A stretch of 64,000 nucleotides of DNA from Verrucomicrobiota bacterium. Its GTDB lineage: Bacteria; Verrucomicrobiota; Verrucomicrobiia; CAIQCK01. Location of the stretch: positions 1-64,000 of the forward strand of contig JACRQF010000012.1 in assembly GCA_016222825.1 (NCBI GenBank), written 5' to 3'. Shown here piece by piece: positions 48,196 to 58,851 of this stretch. A program made the position numbers and the translations under genes. The stretch's first letter is position 1, and every line of letters begins with the position of its first letter. The notes beneath the pieces are model-generated. The model ran no database searches. It worked only from the letters and a program-made list of their open reading frames with translations, and had not been told where the DNA came from.

Positions 48196-49073
48196 CGTTG
48201 TTCCTTCGCGGGTGGTTTCACGATGACCTCGTCGGGGATGAGCTTGAGCAACTGCGTGCGCGCTTCGCCCAGCGTCAATGGCATGCCTTCAATGGGCACT
48301 CCGTCGAGGCGGTTGAGGTCGTCGAGCAGGTGCGACACGTAGGGCAGGCGGAGGCTGGCCTGCGCGATGAGGTCGCGGTCGCAGAAAATCTCGCGCGACG
48401 GGCCCTCGCGGAGGACTCGGCCGCGGTTGAGCAGGTAGATCCGGTCGGCGAAAAGCGGCAACAGGTCCACCGAGTGCGTCGCGAGGATGACCGTGATGCC
48501 TTGCTGGCGGTTCAGGCGATGGAGCAACCGCATGATCATGCCCTCGCCGGCAGGGTCGAGTCCGGCCGTCGGCTCGTCGAGGATGAGGATGGAGGGTTTC
48601 ATCGCCAGCACGCCCGCGATGGCGACGCGCTTCTGCTCACCGAAACTCAGGTGATGAATCGCACGCTCGCGTAGGTGCGCGGCGGCAACGGCTTTGAGGG
48701 CGTCGGTGATGCGTTGCTGGACTTCGCTCTCGGCGAGGCTGAGGTTTCGCGGGCCGAACGCCACGTCCTCCTCGACGGTTGCGCCGAAGATTTGATCGTT
48801 TGGATTCTGGAAGACAAGACCGACGGTCTGATATAGCTCGGCCTGCGGATAGCTGCCGATTTCCCGGCCGGCGACGCGCACAATTCCCTTCTGCGGCTTG
48901 AGCAGGCGGACGAGCGTCTTGATGAGCGTCGTCTTGCCAGAGCCGTTGGAAGCGAGCATGGCAATGAACTCGCCGTAGTTGGCGCGGAAATCCACGTCCG
49001 TCAGCGCCAGCGTGCCCTCCTGATAGGCGAAGGAGACGTCGGCGGCTTCGATGGCAAGGCCGTTGCGTTTCAT
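48192..49073 (-). CDS. cbiO: Cobalt ECF transporter ATP-binding protein
   Basis: Walker A LASNGSGKTTL; LSFGEQKRVAIAGVLAMKPSILILDEPTAGLDP; ATG at 49073. Confidence 0.93.
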   Translation of the reverse strand: MKRNGLAIEAADVSFAYQEGTLALTDVDFRANYGEFIAMLASNGSGKTTLIKTLVRLLKPQKGIVRVAGREIGSYPQAELYQTVGLVFQNPNDQIFGATVEEDVAFGPRNLSLAESEVQQRITDALKAVAAAHLRERAIHHLSFGEQKRVAIAGVLAMKPSILILDEPTAGLDPAGEGMIMRLLHRLNRQQGITVILATHSVDLLPLFADRIYLLNRGRVLREGPSREIFCDRDLIAQASLRLPYVSHLLDDLNRLDGVPIEGMPLTLGEARTQLLKLIPDEVIVKPPAKEQR

Positions 49074-49843
49074 GCGGCCCTCCCGACGGCGGCGTAGAGC
49101 AGCAGCAACGCCACCACCGCCAGCCCCGTGACGCAGCAATCCTGCGCAACCAGCGGCGGCATCGGCCCGAACGGGATTTGCTGCCGGTAGCCGCGGAGAA
49201 CCATCGCCTCATGGGTGCGAATGGCTTGGTCCACGGAGCGAATGATGACAGTCCCGCAGACTGCACCCATCGAAGACAACGCGCGGCCCGCACCGGCATA
49301 GCCCATGCGCAATTGTTGGGCGGCGGTGAGGTCGGCGGTGAGGTCCAGCAGCGTGAACGTGTAGCGATACATCAACATCGCGATTTCCACCCACCCCTGC
49401 GGCACATGAAACCATCGCAGCGCATGGAAGATTCGGTGCGCCGGTGTGACGAGGCTGAGCAACAGCACCACGCTGACTGCGCCGCAGACGCGACTGGCTG
49501 TCAGCGCCGCTGCGTGGACGCCCTCGCGGGTCGCAGTGAGTGTCCATGCGCCGAGCGGGACGCTCCAGAGCGGCGTCGAACCGCTCGTGAAGGATTGGAG
49601 CAGTGCCAGCACCGCCACGATGCCCAAAGGCGCGGCGAGCCGCAGAGCCACCAGCCTCACGGGAATTCGCAATGCCAGCGTTGTGACCACGGACAAGAGG
49701 AACACGGCGACCGGCAGTGCGACGCTGGTGGAGAGGATCACACAGATAATTGCCGTTGTTGCGACAACGAGCTTCACCCGCGGATCAATCCGGCTGAACC
49801 GGTTGTCACGGCAGGCGAAGAAATCTGAGAAGAGGCTAAACAT
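49070..49843 (-). CDS. cbiQ: Cobalt ECF transporter transmembrane protein
   Basis: IDPRVKLVVATTAIICVILS...RYTFTLLDLTADLTAAQQLRMGY. Confidence 0.9.
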   Translation of the reverse strand: MFSLFSDFFACRDNRFSRIDPRVKLVVATTAIICVILSTSVALPVAVFLLSVVTTLALRIPVRLVALRLAAPLGIVAVLALLQSFTSGSTPLWSVPLGAWTLTATREGVHAAALTASRVCGAVSVVLLLSLVTPAHRIFHALRWFHVPQGWVEIAMLMYRYTFTLLDLTADLTAAQQLRMGYAGAGRALSSMGAVCGTVIIRSVDQAIRTHEAMVLRGYRQQIPFGPMPPLVAQDCCVTGLAVVALLLLYAAVGRAA

Positions 49844-50126
49844 CGGTGCGAGTCTCTTGAGCTTTGGCTTTTGGCGGGAACAGTTCGCGGTAGTAATAGC
49901 CGCCTACGAAACCGCCGACGGTTCCGGCGATGAGAAAGACGAAAAGCAGCAAGTCGCCTTGGTCGGTGTTGATCAGCGGCTCGCGTGGCGGACGGCCGGC
50001 GGCAGTAGCGAATTTCTCCACCACTGTTTCATCCACACCCGCCCATTTCGCGTCGCGGCGGGCTACACCGAAGCAGAGCGCGCCGAGAAGGAGGACGAGA
50101 GCGCTGATGATGACGGCTTTCTTCAT
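49836..50126 (-). CDS. cbiN: Cobalt transport protein CbiN-like
   Basis: MKKAVIISALVLLLGALCFGVARRDAKWAGVDETVVEKF...INTDQGDLLLFVFLIAGTVGGFVGGYYYRELF. Confidence 0.82.
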   Translation of the reverse strand: MKKAVIISALVLLLGALCFGVARRDAKWAGVDETVVEKFATAAGRPPREPLINTDQGDLLLFVFLIAGTVGGFVGGYYYRELFPPKAKAQETRTDV

Positions 50127-50869
50127 GCGACTCCTCCGTGCGGCTGGTTGAGCGATGCGATGAGGCCGGGGCGCCGTTTCTCGATAAAGCGGCAGGCAGC
50201 AGCGGTGACGATTCCCTCCAAGATGCCGAGCGGAATCTGCGTCGGGCAAAACGCGACCGCAATGGCGAGGAACGTCTGGCCAAGGCTGGCGTTGCCGTGG
50301 AGCGCGCTCGCCAACTCGAACGAAGTGATCGCGTAGGTGGCCCAATCCGACAACAGACCAGCCAAAAACGCCGCCGGCCAGCGCGACACGCCCAGCGTGG
50401 TCGCGAGCCGGAAGACACCATAGCCGGCAAACGCGCCGGCCACGCCCATCGAGACGATGTCTGCGCCGAGCGTGGTGAGTCCACCGTGGGCGAGGAAGAG
50501 CGCCTGCAACAGCAGAGCGATGCTCGTGATGACGACCGTCAGCGCCGGGCCGATCAGAATCGCCGCCATGCCGGTCGCGCAAGGATGCGAGCAGGTGCCT
50601 GCGGTTGGCACCGGGATGGGCATGCAGGAGATGACGAAGACCGCCGCGCCGACCAGCCCCACGAGCGATTTGAACATCGGCTCCCGTTCGCTGCGGACGC
50701 GCAGGTCGTGAAGCCCCCAGATCAGGAACGGCACCGACAAGACAAACCACAGTGCCGCCCACGGCGCGGGAAGAATCCCCTCCGAGATGTGCATTGCCGA
50801 AGCCGGCGGCGGAAACGCAAAGAGCAGCAGTGCGACCGGTGCCAGCAATGAAACGCGGGAACGCGTCAT
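50123..50869 (-). CDS. cbiM: Cobalt transport protein CbiM
   Basis: AMHISEGILPAPWAALWFVLSVPF...CSHPCATGMAAILIGP. Confidence 0.95.
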   Translation of the reverse strand: MTRSRVSLLAPVALLLFAFPPPASAMHISEGILPAPWAALWFVLSVPFLIWGLHDLRVRSEREPMFKSLVGLVGAAVFVISCMPIPVPTAGTCSHPCATGMAAILIGPALTVVITSIALLLQALFLAHGGLTTLGADIVSMGVAGAFAGYGVFRLATTLGVSRWPAAFLAGLLSDWATYAITSFELASALHGNASLGQTFLAIAVAFCPTQIPLGILEGIVTAAACRFIEKRRPGLIASLNQPHGGVA

Positions 50870-51555
50870 GATTGCTTCGTCTCCTTCTCTTGCCGCGCCG
50901 CGAGCGTGCAGAGCGCATGGAGCGCGGCGACCGCGAGCGTGCTGCCACCGCGTGTGCCGTTGATTGCCACGTGTGGAATCGGCAGCGCCATGAGTTCCTC
51001 CTTGCTCTCGATGACGTGAACGAAGCCAACCGGCATCGCCAGCACGAGCGCCGGGCGAATTCGCTCTTCGATGATCATGCGGTTGAGTTCGAGCAACGCC
51101 ACGGGCGCGTTGCCGAACACCGCGATGCCGCCGTCGAGCATTGGGCGCGCTTTACGGATAGCGAAGAGCGAGCGCGGGAGGTTGCTCTCGGCGGATTGTC
51201 GGGCGACGTCTGCATCGGCGACATGGCAGAGAATCCTGTCGGTGCTGTAGCTGGCGTTGGCGCTCTTCAATCGCGGCAGCGACAGCCCAGCGCGAATCAT
51301 GTTCGAGTCCACGTAGATTGGCCGGCCTTGACGCAACGCGGCTATGCCCGACTCAATGACATTCGGCGAGAAGCGCACCAGTTCGCCAAGTGACAGGTCG
51401 CCGGTGGTATGGATCATCCGGCGGACGATTTCCCATTGGTCGGCGGAGAAGTCGTGGCGCGTCTCGCGGTCGATCGCCTCGAAGGAACGCTGTTCGATTT
51501 CGGGGCCGCTCAGCGGAGCTGTGAGGAACTTGCGGATGAAAGGTGTCTGGCTCAT
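50866..51555 (-). CDS. cbiC: Precorrin-8X methylmutase
   Basis: RMIHTTGDLSLGELVRFSPNVIESGIAALRQGRPIYVDSNMIRAG...FGNAPVALLEL...MPVGFVHVIESKEEL. Confidence 0.96.
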   Translation of the reverse strand: MSQTPFIRKFLTAPLSGPEIEQRSFEAIDRETRHDFSADQWEIVRRMIHTTGDLSLGELVRFSPNVIESGIAALRQGRPIYVDSNMIRAGLSLPRLKSANASYSTDRILCHVADADVARQSAESNLPRSLFAIRKARPMLDGGIAVFGNAPVALLELNRMIIEERIRPALVLAMPVGFVHVIESKEELMALPIPHVAINGTRGGSTLAVAALHALCTLAARQEKETKQS

Positions 51556-52943
51556 GACGTTTGACGGTTCTCTGCGAGCTTGGCAACGAAGTGCCGGACA
51601 GCCTCCAGCCGAGAAGCAAAATGGAGATGCGCGTAGCTGGCCAGAACCCGGCCTCGCTGGAAACCTTCAGCGACGACTGTGTCGGATTGGCGGTGCCGCA
51701 TCTCGTAGGCTGTCTGCCAGCCTGAGTCCGCCGCAGGACTGCCGATCAACTCGGAGTAATGGAACTCGTGGCCACGCAACCGCTCGCCGCATTTGCCCAG
51801 AAGTGAGTCACGGCTCAGCGTGACCTCGACGTAGCCGAGCGACTTACGGCGCTGGCACATGCGCGTCCACGCCGGTAGCAACCCGAGCATGGCGTGCCGC
51901 GTGCCGCTGGTCGTTTCGATTCCCTGTGCGAGATACATCAGCCCGCCGCATTCGGCGTAGATCAATCCGTCGTCCGCAGCGAACCAACGGATTTCCTGAA
52001 GCAAGCTTTGGTTGGCGGCGAGCGCGGCAGCGTGTTCCTCCGGATAGCCGCCGCCAAAGTAGAGACCGTTGAGGTTGCGCGGAAGCGCCGCGTCTTTCAT
52101 CGGCGAGAACGGAACCAGTTCGCAGCCAGCTTGCTCCAAGGCTTGGAGGTTGTCCGGATAGTAGAAGTGAAACGCTTCGTCGCGGGCGATGCCAAGCGTG
52201 TAGCGCGTCGGAGTTGCAGAAGGAGCGACAATTGGGATGGCGGACGGTGGCGGTGCTTTCTGTGCGGATTCCATGATCGCGTTCACTGACAAGCCGGTTT
52301 CGATTGCGTTCGCGAGATGGTCGAGCAGGGCAGGGGAGAGGTTTGAGGTGTCGGCGGTCACCAGTCCGAGATGACGGCTCGGCAACTCCGGCAGTGAGTC
52401 CCGTTCCACATAGCCGAGCAGCGGCGGAAGCTTGGCGGCTTTCAGCGAATCGCTCAGCCAACGCGCATGGCGCTGCGAGCCGCAGCGGTTGGCGATCACG
52501 CCCGCCATGCGAAGCTGCGGGTCGAAGCTGGCGTAGCCGTGAACCACCGCCGCCAAGCTCCGCGCCATGCCGTGAGCGTTGGCTACGAGCAACACAGGCG
52601 CATCGAGCCAGCGCGCGATTTCTGCCGTGCTGCCTTCCGAGGAAGCCGGGTCCGCGCCGTCGAAGAGGCCCATGACGCCTTCGATCACGGCGATGTCAGC
52701 GTCCGCCGTAGCGCGGTGGAAAACGCTCTCGACGTGGGCGCAGCCCATCATCCAGCCGTCGAGGTTGTAGCAGGTTCGACCCGAAGCCAGCGCGAGATAG
52801 CCGGGATCGAGATAATCGGGACCGACCTTGAACGTCTGCACCCGCAAACCACGCCGTCGCAGCAAAGTCACCAAGCCCAGCGTCAGCGAGGTTTTGCCGA
52901 CGCCGCTCTGTGTGCCTGCAATGACGATGCGAGGGATGTTCAT
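51552..52943 (-). CDS. cbiA: Cobyrinic acid a,c-diamide synthase
   Basis: IVIAGTQSGVGKTSLTLGLVTLLRRRGLRVQTFKVGPDYLDP...YFGGGYPEEHA...AECGGLMYL. Confidence 0.96.
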   Translation of the reverse strand: MNIPRIVIAGTQSGVGKTSLTLGLVTLLRRRGLRVQTFKVGPDYLDPGYLALASGRTCYNLDGWMMGCAHVESVFHRATADADIAVIEGVMGLFDGADPASSEGSTAEIARWLDAPVLLVANAHGMARSLAAVVHGYASFDPQLRMAGVIANRCGSQRHARWLSDSLKAAKLPPLLGYVERDSLPELPSRHLGLVTADTSNLSPALLDHLANAIETGLSVNAIMESAQKAPPPSAIPIVAPSATPTRYTLGIARDEAFHFYYPDNLQALEQAGCELVPFSPMKDAALPRNLNGLYFGGGYPEEHAAALAANQSLLQEIRWFAADDGLIYAECGGLMYLAQGIETTSGTRHAMLGLLPAWTRMCQRRKSLGYVEVTLSRDSLLGKCGERLRGHEFHYSELIGSPAADSGWQTAYEMRHRQSDTVVAEGFQRGRVLASYAHLHFASRLEAVRHFVAKLAENRQTS

Positions 52944-53471
52944 CTAAAACTCCACTCCCGTTTGCGCCCAGACGCCGGCATTCAGCGCGTGCTTCACGCA
53001 CTTCATCTCCGTGACGGTGTCGGCTTCTTCAATGAGCCGCTGGCTTGCGCCGCGACCGGTGAGCACGAGGCAGAGCTTCTCCGGCGCGCTCTGGACTATT
53101 TCCAGAACCTTGTCTTCAGCGATGAGTCCGTGGGCGATGGCGACGCAAATCTCGTCGAGCACGACCAAATCGTATTTGTCCGACGCGACGGCTTCGGCAG
53201 CGGCGGCGAGCGCGCGCTCGGCGGCTTCGCGGTGGACGACGTGTTTCAAACTGGTCGGTGGCGGAATGAATCCCCGGCCCATCTGCACAAGTTCCACGCC
53301 GGGCAGGTTCTGGCACGCGGCCAGTTCGCCGGTCTTGGCGTCCGCTTTGATGAACTGGATCATCTTCACTGCTTGGCTGTGCCCGGCGGCGCGCAGGACC
53401 ATGCCGAGCGCCGCGGTCGTCTTGCCCTTGCCGTCGCCGGTGAAAACCAAAAGTCGTCGGTTCTTCCTCAT
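52944..53471 (-). CDS. cobO: Cob(I)yrinic acid a,c-diamide adenosyltransferase
   Basis: RRLLVFTGDGKGKTTAALGMVLRAAGHSQAVKMIQFIK...LVVLDEICVAIAHGLI...LVLTGRGA. Confidence 0.96.
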   Translation of the reverse strand: MRKNRRLLVFTGDGKGKTTAALGMVLRAAGHSQAVKMIQFIKADAKTGELAACQNLPGVELVQMGRGFIPPPTSLKHVVHREAAERALAAAAEAVASDKYDLVVLDEICVAIAHGLIAEDKVLEIVQSAPEKLCLVLTGRGASQRLIEEADTVTEMKCVKHALNAGVWAQTGVEF

Positions 53472-54445
53472 GAATGTCCTCCGTTGCAGAAGCGTGGAAA
53501 TTCAATCATCGCCAGCCGCGCACTTGCGAAGACGACCAAAGCCAGAGCGGCTGTCGTCAGCATCAGCGTGTTGGCGCGCGGAATGTCGCGGCGTTCCAGC
53601 GGACGCGTTGGATCGCCCATGCGTGGGTGCTCTGACGGTTCGCCCCCGTAGTAGTTCGTCCCACCGAGTTGCACGCCCAACGCCCCGGCCACCGCGGCTT
53701 CTGAGAGGCCGGCGTTCGGGCTGGCGTGCTTGCGGCCGTCGCGGAGCCAGATGCGCAACGAGCGAAGAGGGTTGTGACCGAGCAGCGCGGCAGCGACGGC
53801 AACCAACGGCGCTGTGAGTCGCGCCGGCAGGAAGTTGGCAACATCGTCGAGACGCGCCGACGCCCAGCCAAACTGGATGTATCGTTCGTCCTTGTAGCCA
53901 AAGGTCGAGTCCAGCGTGTTCACAGCCTTGTAGAGCATCGCGCCAACCGGCCCACCGAGCACGGCGAAGAACAGTGGCGCTGTCACGCCGTCCACGAGGC
54001 TCTCCGCGACGCTCTCGACGGTGGCGCGCACAACTTCGCGCTCGTCGAGGCGGGCGGTGTCGCGGCCGACAATCATGCCGACGCGCCGGCGGGCTTCGGC
54101 GAGGTTGTTGTTGGTGAGCGCGCGATAAACAGCGTTGGCGTGGCTCGCCAGATCGCGTGCGGCGAAGGCGGTGTAGAGAAGCAGAATCGAGACGATGTCG
54201 CCGGCCAGCGGATGCAATGCGCTGGCGCAGTGGATCAGGCCGAGCGTAACCAAGCCGGTGACACCGAGCACGATGGCCACGGCGATGACGCCGGCGGCGC
54301 GGGCGTTCGGGATGCTGCGGCGGAGCGGAGCTTCCAACGCCGCAGCGAAGCGGCCGATGAGCTTGACCGGATGTGGCAGCCAGCGCGGGTCGCCAAGCAG
54401 GAGGTCCAGCGCGAAGGCGACAATGATTTGGTATTCGAGCCTCAT
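53468..54445 (-). CDS. cbiB: Adenosylcobinamide-phosphate synthase
   Basis: [21 protein letters not shown]...[63 protein letters not shown]. Confidence 0.96.
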   Translation of the reverse strand: MRLEYQIIVAFALDLLLGDPRWLPHPVKLIGRFAAALEAPLRRSIPNARAAGVIAVAIVLGVTGLVTLGLIHCASALHPLAGDIVSILLLYTAFAARDLASHANAVYRALTNNNLAEARRRVGMIVGRDTARLDEREVVRATVESVAESLVDGVTAPLFFAVLGGPVGAMLYKAVNTLDSTFGYKDERYIQFGWASARLDDVANFLPARLTAPLVAVAAALLGHNPLRSLRIWLRDGRKHASPNAGLSEAAVAGALGVQLGGTNYYGGEPSEHPRMGDPTRPLERRDIPRANTLMLTTAALALVVFASARLAMIEFPRFCNGGHS

Positions 54446-57156
54446 CGCAGTCCCATCAGCCGGTAAATCTCCGCGACGTTCAAACTTTTGCGAACAACCT
54501 CGGCGAGTCGCTCAAACGCCGGCTCAAGATCGTAGGAGGTGCATATCTTGCTGAGGGCGGGTAAGCCTCGGCGCGCGCGAAGGCGGTTCACGAACCAGCG
54601 GCGAAACTCGTCGGCGTCAAAAAGACCATGAAGATAAGTGCCCCACGCAAGATTATTGGCGGAGCCAGCACCGATCATCTCGCCGTCGTCGCAGAAGACG
54701 AGCGGCTGCAGACCGTCGCCGCCACTCTGGCCGTGATGAATCTCGTAGCCGTGGACAGTCAGTCCCGATGGTGCGTGCTTCGCGGTGACGCGACGCAGAA
54801 TTTTCTCGCGCTCCAGCACGGTTGAAAGCGGGAGCAAGCCTAGCCCGCAAATCGTCTGTCCGGCGGATTCGATGCTGTGCGGGTCGCCGATTTTCGTGCC
54901 GAGCATCTGGTAGCCGCCGCAGATGCCGATGAACTCGGTCTTGCCAGCATCGGCGAGTTTGTGGATCGCGTCGTCGAAGTTGTGCTGCCGCAGATACGTC
55001 AGATCGCCGATGACGTTCTTGCTGCCGGGCAGGATAACCGCGTCCGGCTGGCCGAGGTCGGCGGCGGAGCGGACGATGCGGAGATGCACGTCGGGTTCGA
55101 GTCGCAGCGCGTCGAAGTCGGTAAAGTTGGAAATGTGCGGAAGGTCAACGACGGCGATCTCGACGTAATCGCCGTTGGCGGCCGACTCCGCTGCACCGCG
55201 GGGCGCGGCCTTGAAGGTCACAGAGTCTTCGTCGGGGAGGCCGAGGTTTTGTAGATACGGCACGACGCCGAGGACGGGCCGGCCCGTGTGGTGCGCGGTG
55301 TAGTCGAGCGCGTCTTTCAGGAGAGGCTCGTTGCCGCGGAACTTGTTGACGACAAAACCGGCGATGAGGTCGCGTTCCCATTCCGCCAGCACTTCCATCG
55401 TGCCGACGAACGACGCAAAGACGCCGCCGCGGTCTATGTCACCCACCAGCAGCACCGGCGCGCCGGCGTGCCGAGCCATGCTCATGTTCACGATGTCGTG
55501 GTGCTTGAGGTTCACCTCGGCAGGGCTGCCGGCGCCTTCGAGCACGATTGCGTCGTAGTCGGCGGCCAGCGACTCGTAGGCTTGCTTGGCCGTCTCGAAC
55601 GCCTGCGGCTTGAAGCGGATGTATTCGCCGACGTTCATGTTGCCGACCGGCTTCCCCATGAGGATGACCTGCGAGCCGGTGTCGGAGTTCGGCTTGAGCA
55701 GGATTGGGTTCATCGCTGCGCTCGGCTCGATGCGGCACGCTTGTGCCTGCACGACCTGCGCGCGGCCCATTTCGCAGCCGTCGCGTGTGACGAACGAGTT
55801 CAGCGACATGTTCTGCGACTTGAACGGCGCGACGCGGAAACCGTCCTGCAACAGGATGCGGCAAAAGGCGGCGGTCAGGATGCTCTTGCCGGCGTTGGAA
55901 CTGGTGCCTTGGAACATGATCGCCGGCGTCCGGCGCTTGAGCGGGGCAGGGCGATGGACGCCGAGCGCGGCGCGAAGCCGGTCACAGAAGAAGGTGTTCT
56001 CCTCTTCGCGGCGCACGGCGATGCGGAAGTAACGTGAGTCAAGGCCATCGAAGTTGTCGCAGACGCGGATGGCGATGCCATCGGCCAGCAAACGCTGCGC
56101 GAGTCTTGGCGCGTCGAAATCATTGCGGTCGAGGCGGATCAGTAAGAAGTTGGCTGCACCGTGATAAACCGTCAGGCCGGGCAGTGAATTCAGCGTGGCG
56201 GCGAGGGCTTCGCGCTGCTGGCAGACGTAGAGTTGCGTCTGACGGACGTATTCGCGGTCGCGCAGCGCGGCGACGCCGACGGCTTGGGCCAGTGTGTTGA
56301 CCGACCATGACGGTTGCAGTTCGCGCAACCGCTGAATTACAACTCGGTCGGCGATGGCGCAGCCGAGTCGCAGGCCGGGGATGGCGAAGAGTTTGGTGAG
56401 CGAGAGGAGGACGATGACGTTTGCAGGGCGGCGTTGCGTGAGACTGTCGAAACCCTCGACAAAATCGCCGAAGGCTTCGTCCACGAGAAAGGTCGTCGCT
56501 GAATGCCTTGCCGCGAGCGAGCGGATGGCGTCGGCGTCGCAGATGTGGCCGGTGGGATTGTTAGGGCGGCAGAGGAAGACGATTTCGTTGCCACCGAGCT
56601 TCGCTTCCAGCAACGCCAAGTCGAGGCTGAAGCCATCAGCTCGGTGCAACGGCATTGTCTCCACGCTCATTCCGGCGAGTTGGCAGGCGCGGGCGTAGTC
56701 GCTGTAGCAGGGGACGGGGATGACAGCGCGCTTCTTGCCGAGAACGCGTGGGAAGAGGTGCAGCAACTCTGTGGAGCCGTTGCCGACGGCGATTTCTTCC
56801 GGAGCGACGCCGTAGCGTTGGGCGGCGGCTTCGACGAGCGCAGCGCACTCGGGGTCGGGGTAATGGGTGAGCGCGGTGACGTGCGAACTGATGAGGGGGC
56901 GGAGCCACTCGGGCGGGCCGAGCGGGTTGATGTTGGCGGAGAAGTCTAGGATGTCACGTTCGGCTTTGCCGGAGGCGCTGGCGAGCTCGCGGAGGTTGCC
57001 GCCATGCGCGGGCACAGCGAGTCCGTGGCATTGGTTTGCCGTGTTCTCGCTGTGGCGGACTGGTGACACACGCTGCTTCATGAGTTGGCGCTGAGGGCTG
57101 CGCCTCATGAAGAGCGGGGCCGGATGGCCGGGACTTCGATGGCTGGCGAGCCTCAA
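54442..57156 (-). CDS. Fusion: threonine-phosphate decarboxylase (CobD/CobC-like) + cobyric acid synthase (CbiP/CobQ)
   Basis: N-term [15 protein letters not shown]...[12 protein letters not shown]...[10 protein letters not shown]-term [63 protein letters not shown]...[10 protein letters not shown]. True start may be a downstream ATG (~57081). Confidence 0.92.
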   Translation of the reverse strand: MRLASHRSPGHPAPLFMRRSPQRQLMKQRVSPVRHSENTANQCHGLAVPAHGGNLRELASASGKAERDILDFSANINPLGPPEWLRPLISSHVTALTHYPDPECAALVEAAAQRYGVAPEEIAVGNGSTELLHLFPRVLGKKRAVIPVPCYSDYARACQLAGMSVETMPLHRADGFSLDLALLEAKLGGNEIVFLCRPNNPTGHICDADAIRSLAARHSATTFLVDEAFGDFVEGFDSLTQRRPANVIVLLSLTKLFAIPGLRLGCAIADRVVIQRLRELQPSWSVNTLAQAVGVAALRDREYVRQTQLYVCQQREALAATLNSLPGLTVYHGAANFLLIRLDRNDFDAPRLAQRLLADGIAIRVCDNFDGLDSRYFRIAVRREEENTFFCDRLRAALGVHRPAPLKRRTPAIMFQGTSSNAGKSILTAAFCRILLQDGFRVAPFKSQNMSLNSFVTRDGCEMGRAQVVQAQACRIEPSAAMNPILLKPNSDTGSQVILMGKPVGNMNVGEYIRFKPQAFETAKQAYESLAADYDAIVLEGAGSPAEVNLKHHDIVNMSMARHAGAPVLLVGDIDRGGVFASFVGTMEVLAEWERDLIAGFVVNKFRGNEPLLKDALDYTAHHTGRPVLGVVPYLQNLGLPDEDSVTFKAAPRGAAESAANGDYVEIAVVDLPHISNFTDFDALRLEPDVHLRIVRSAADLGQPDAVILPGSKNVIGDLTYLRQHNFDDAIHKLADAGKTEFIGICGGYQMLGTKIGDPHSIESAGQTICGLGLLPLSTVLEREKILRRVTAKHAPSGLTVHGYEIHHGQSGGDGLQPLVFCDDGEMIGAGSANNLAWGTYLHGLFDADEFRRWFVNRLRARRGLPALSKICTSYDLEPAFERLAEVVRKSLNVAEIYRLMGLR

Positions 57157-57229
57157 CCTTATTTGTTGCGAATAAGTTGGTCGGCCGGCTCACTTGCTGG
57201 TGAGCGCGAACCGGTTGAGAACATCGCGG

Positions 57230-57395
57230 CCGTTATCCGGACTTGAGGCTTCATGCCTTACCCCTGCCTTCACCTCGCACATCGGGTTGGCGTCGAGGGG
57301 ATCGTAGCCTGTTACCGTGGCGCAACCGTTCCCGAATCGCACGGGATTCCCTGCGCCGCGACGTCACTGATAAAGAACATCCTGTGGCGCGCACA
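57230..57395 (-). promoter_or_regulatory. Cobalamin (adenosylcobalamin) riboswitch upstream of the cobalamin operon
   Basis: Minus strand: cagGGAAtccCGTGcgattcgggaacGGTTGCGCCACGGTAAcagg...GAAGCCtcAAGTCCGGATAAC matches conserved B12-element segments. Confidence 0.85.
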
Positions 57396-57518
57396 CTACA
57401 GGCCGCCGTCGGTGGTGTCAATTACTTCGCCGGTGCTGATTCGCCGCTTGCGTTCAATCGGTCGCGCGCCTACGCTGCGCAGCGGACGAGAGTTGAAGAT
57501 CGAAGAAAGGCAACCGCC

Positions 57519-58841
57519 ATGACCCAGCCACAGTTCCGCATTTCCCGGAGACAGTTTCTCAAAGCATCCGCCAGTGTTGTCGGCGCGCCACTTGTTTTGC
57601 GCACGCCGTTGTTTGGAGTGGACGCGCCGGGTAACCGTATCACGATGGGGTGCATTGGCGTCGGACGAATGGGCACGGGCGATTTGCGCGACCTCATGGG
57701 GCGCCAGGGTGTGCAGGTCGTGGCGGTGTGCGATGTGGACTCCAAGCGCCTTGCCAACGCCAAGAGCACGGTTGAGAAGCAATACGCCACTGCGAAAGGC
57801 GGCGGCAGCTACAAAGGTTGCGGCGCCTACGGCGATTTCCGCGAGCTGATCGCACGGGCGGACATTGACGCGGTGCAGATCTGCACGCCGGACCACTGGC
57901 ACGCCATCCCGGCGATTGAAGCGGCGCGGGCGGGCAAGGACTTGTTCGTGCAGAAACCGCTGACCTACTCACTGCAGGAAGGCCGTGTCCTGAGCGACAC
58001 CGTGCGGCGTTACGGGCGCATATTGCAGGTTGGTTCGCAGCATCGCTCGAACAACCGCGTTCGGTTCGCTTGCGAGCTGGTGCGCAACGGGCGGATCGGG
58101 AAGTTGCACACGGTCAAGGTTGGCCTGCCGACGGATCCGGCAGGGCCGGTTCGCGCCGCGACACCACCGCCGAAGGAGTTGAACTACAACATGTGGCTCG
58201 GCCCCGCGCCGTGGGCGGACTATGTCGAGGACCGCGTGCATCCGCAGAATGACCTCGGCCGGCCGGGCTGGCTGCGTGTCACCGACTACTGCCTCGGCAT
58301 GATCACCGGCTGGGGCGCGCACTACAACGACATCGCCCACTGGGGCATGGGAACGGAACTGACCGGTCCCGTCGAGATCGAAGGCCAGGCGACCTACCCA
58401 ACCGAAGGCGTGTGGGACGTGCACGGCGGGTTCCACATCGAATACACCTACACCAACGGCCTGAGGATGATTTGCGCCGACGCCAAGTCGGACCAGTTGG
58501 GTATTCGTTTCGAGGGCAGCGAGGGCTGGGTCTTCGTGGATCCCAGCCGACTCGACGCGCATCCGAAGTCATTGCTGACCTCCGTGATCGGTGCGGACGA
58601 GATTCATCTCTGCGAGAGCCGCCACCACAAGCAGAACTTCCTCGACAGCGTCCGCTCCCGCAAAGACCCCATCGCGCCCGTCGAGGTGGCGCACCGTTCG
58701 TGCAGCGTCTGCATTCTCGGTCACATCGCCATGAAGACCGGTCGCAAACTCAAGTGGGATCCGCAGCAGGAGCGTTTCACCAACAACGACGCCGCCGATC
58801 GCATGCTCGCGCGTCCAGCGCGGGAACCGTGGAATGTCTAG
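57519..58841 (+). CDS. Gfo/Idh/MocA family oxidoreductase, exported
   Basis: MTQPQFRISRRQFLKASASVVGAP; RITMGCIGVGRMGTGDLRDL; LFVQKPLTYSLQEG; ATG at 57519 (ORF upstream of this overlaps the riboswitch). Confidence 0.93.
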   Translation: MTQPQFRISRRQFLKASASVVGAPLVLRTPLFGVDAPGNRITMGCIGVGRMGTGDLRDLMGRQGVQVVAVCDVDSKRLANAKSTVEKQYATAKGGGSYKGCGAYGDFRELIARADIDAVQICTPDHWHAIPAIEAARAGKDLFVQKPLTYSLQEGRVLSDTVRRYGRILQVGSQHRSNNRVRFACELVRNGRIGKLHTVKVGLPTDPAGPVRAATPPPKELNYNMWLGPAPWADYVEDRVHPQNDLGRPGWLRVTDYCLGMITGWGAHYNDIAHWGMGTELTGPVEIEGQATYPTEGVWDVHGGFHIEYTYTNGLRMICADAKSDQLGIRFEGSEGWVFVDPSRLDAHPKSLLTSVIGADEIHLCESRHHKQNFLDSVRSRKDPIAPVEVAHRSCSVCILGHIAMKTGRKLKWDPQQERFTNNDAADRMLARPAREPWNV

Positions 58842-58851
58842 TTGAGCAGGG

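Noticed and set aside
57243-57518. N-terminal extension of the Gfo/Idh/MocA ORF
   Set aside because: Overlaps the riboswitch; the twin-arginine-like start MTQPQFRISRRQFLKASA at 57519 is the natural N-terminus.
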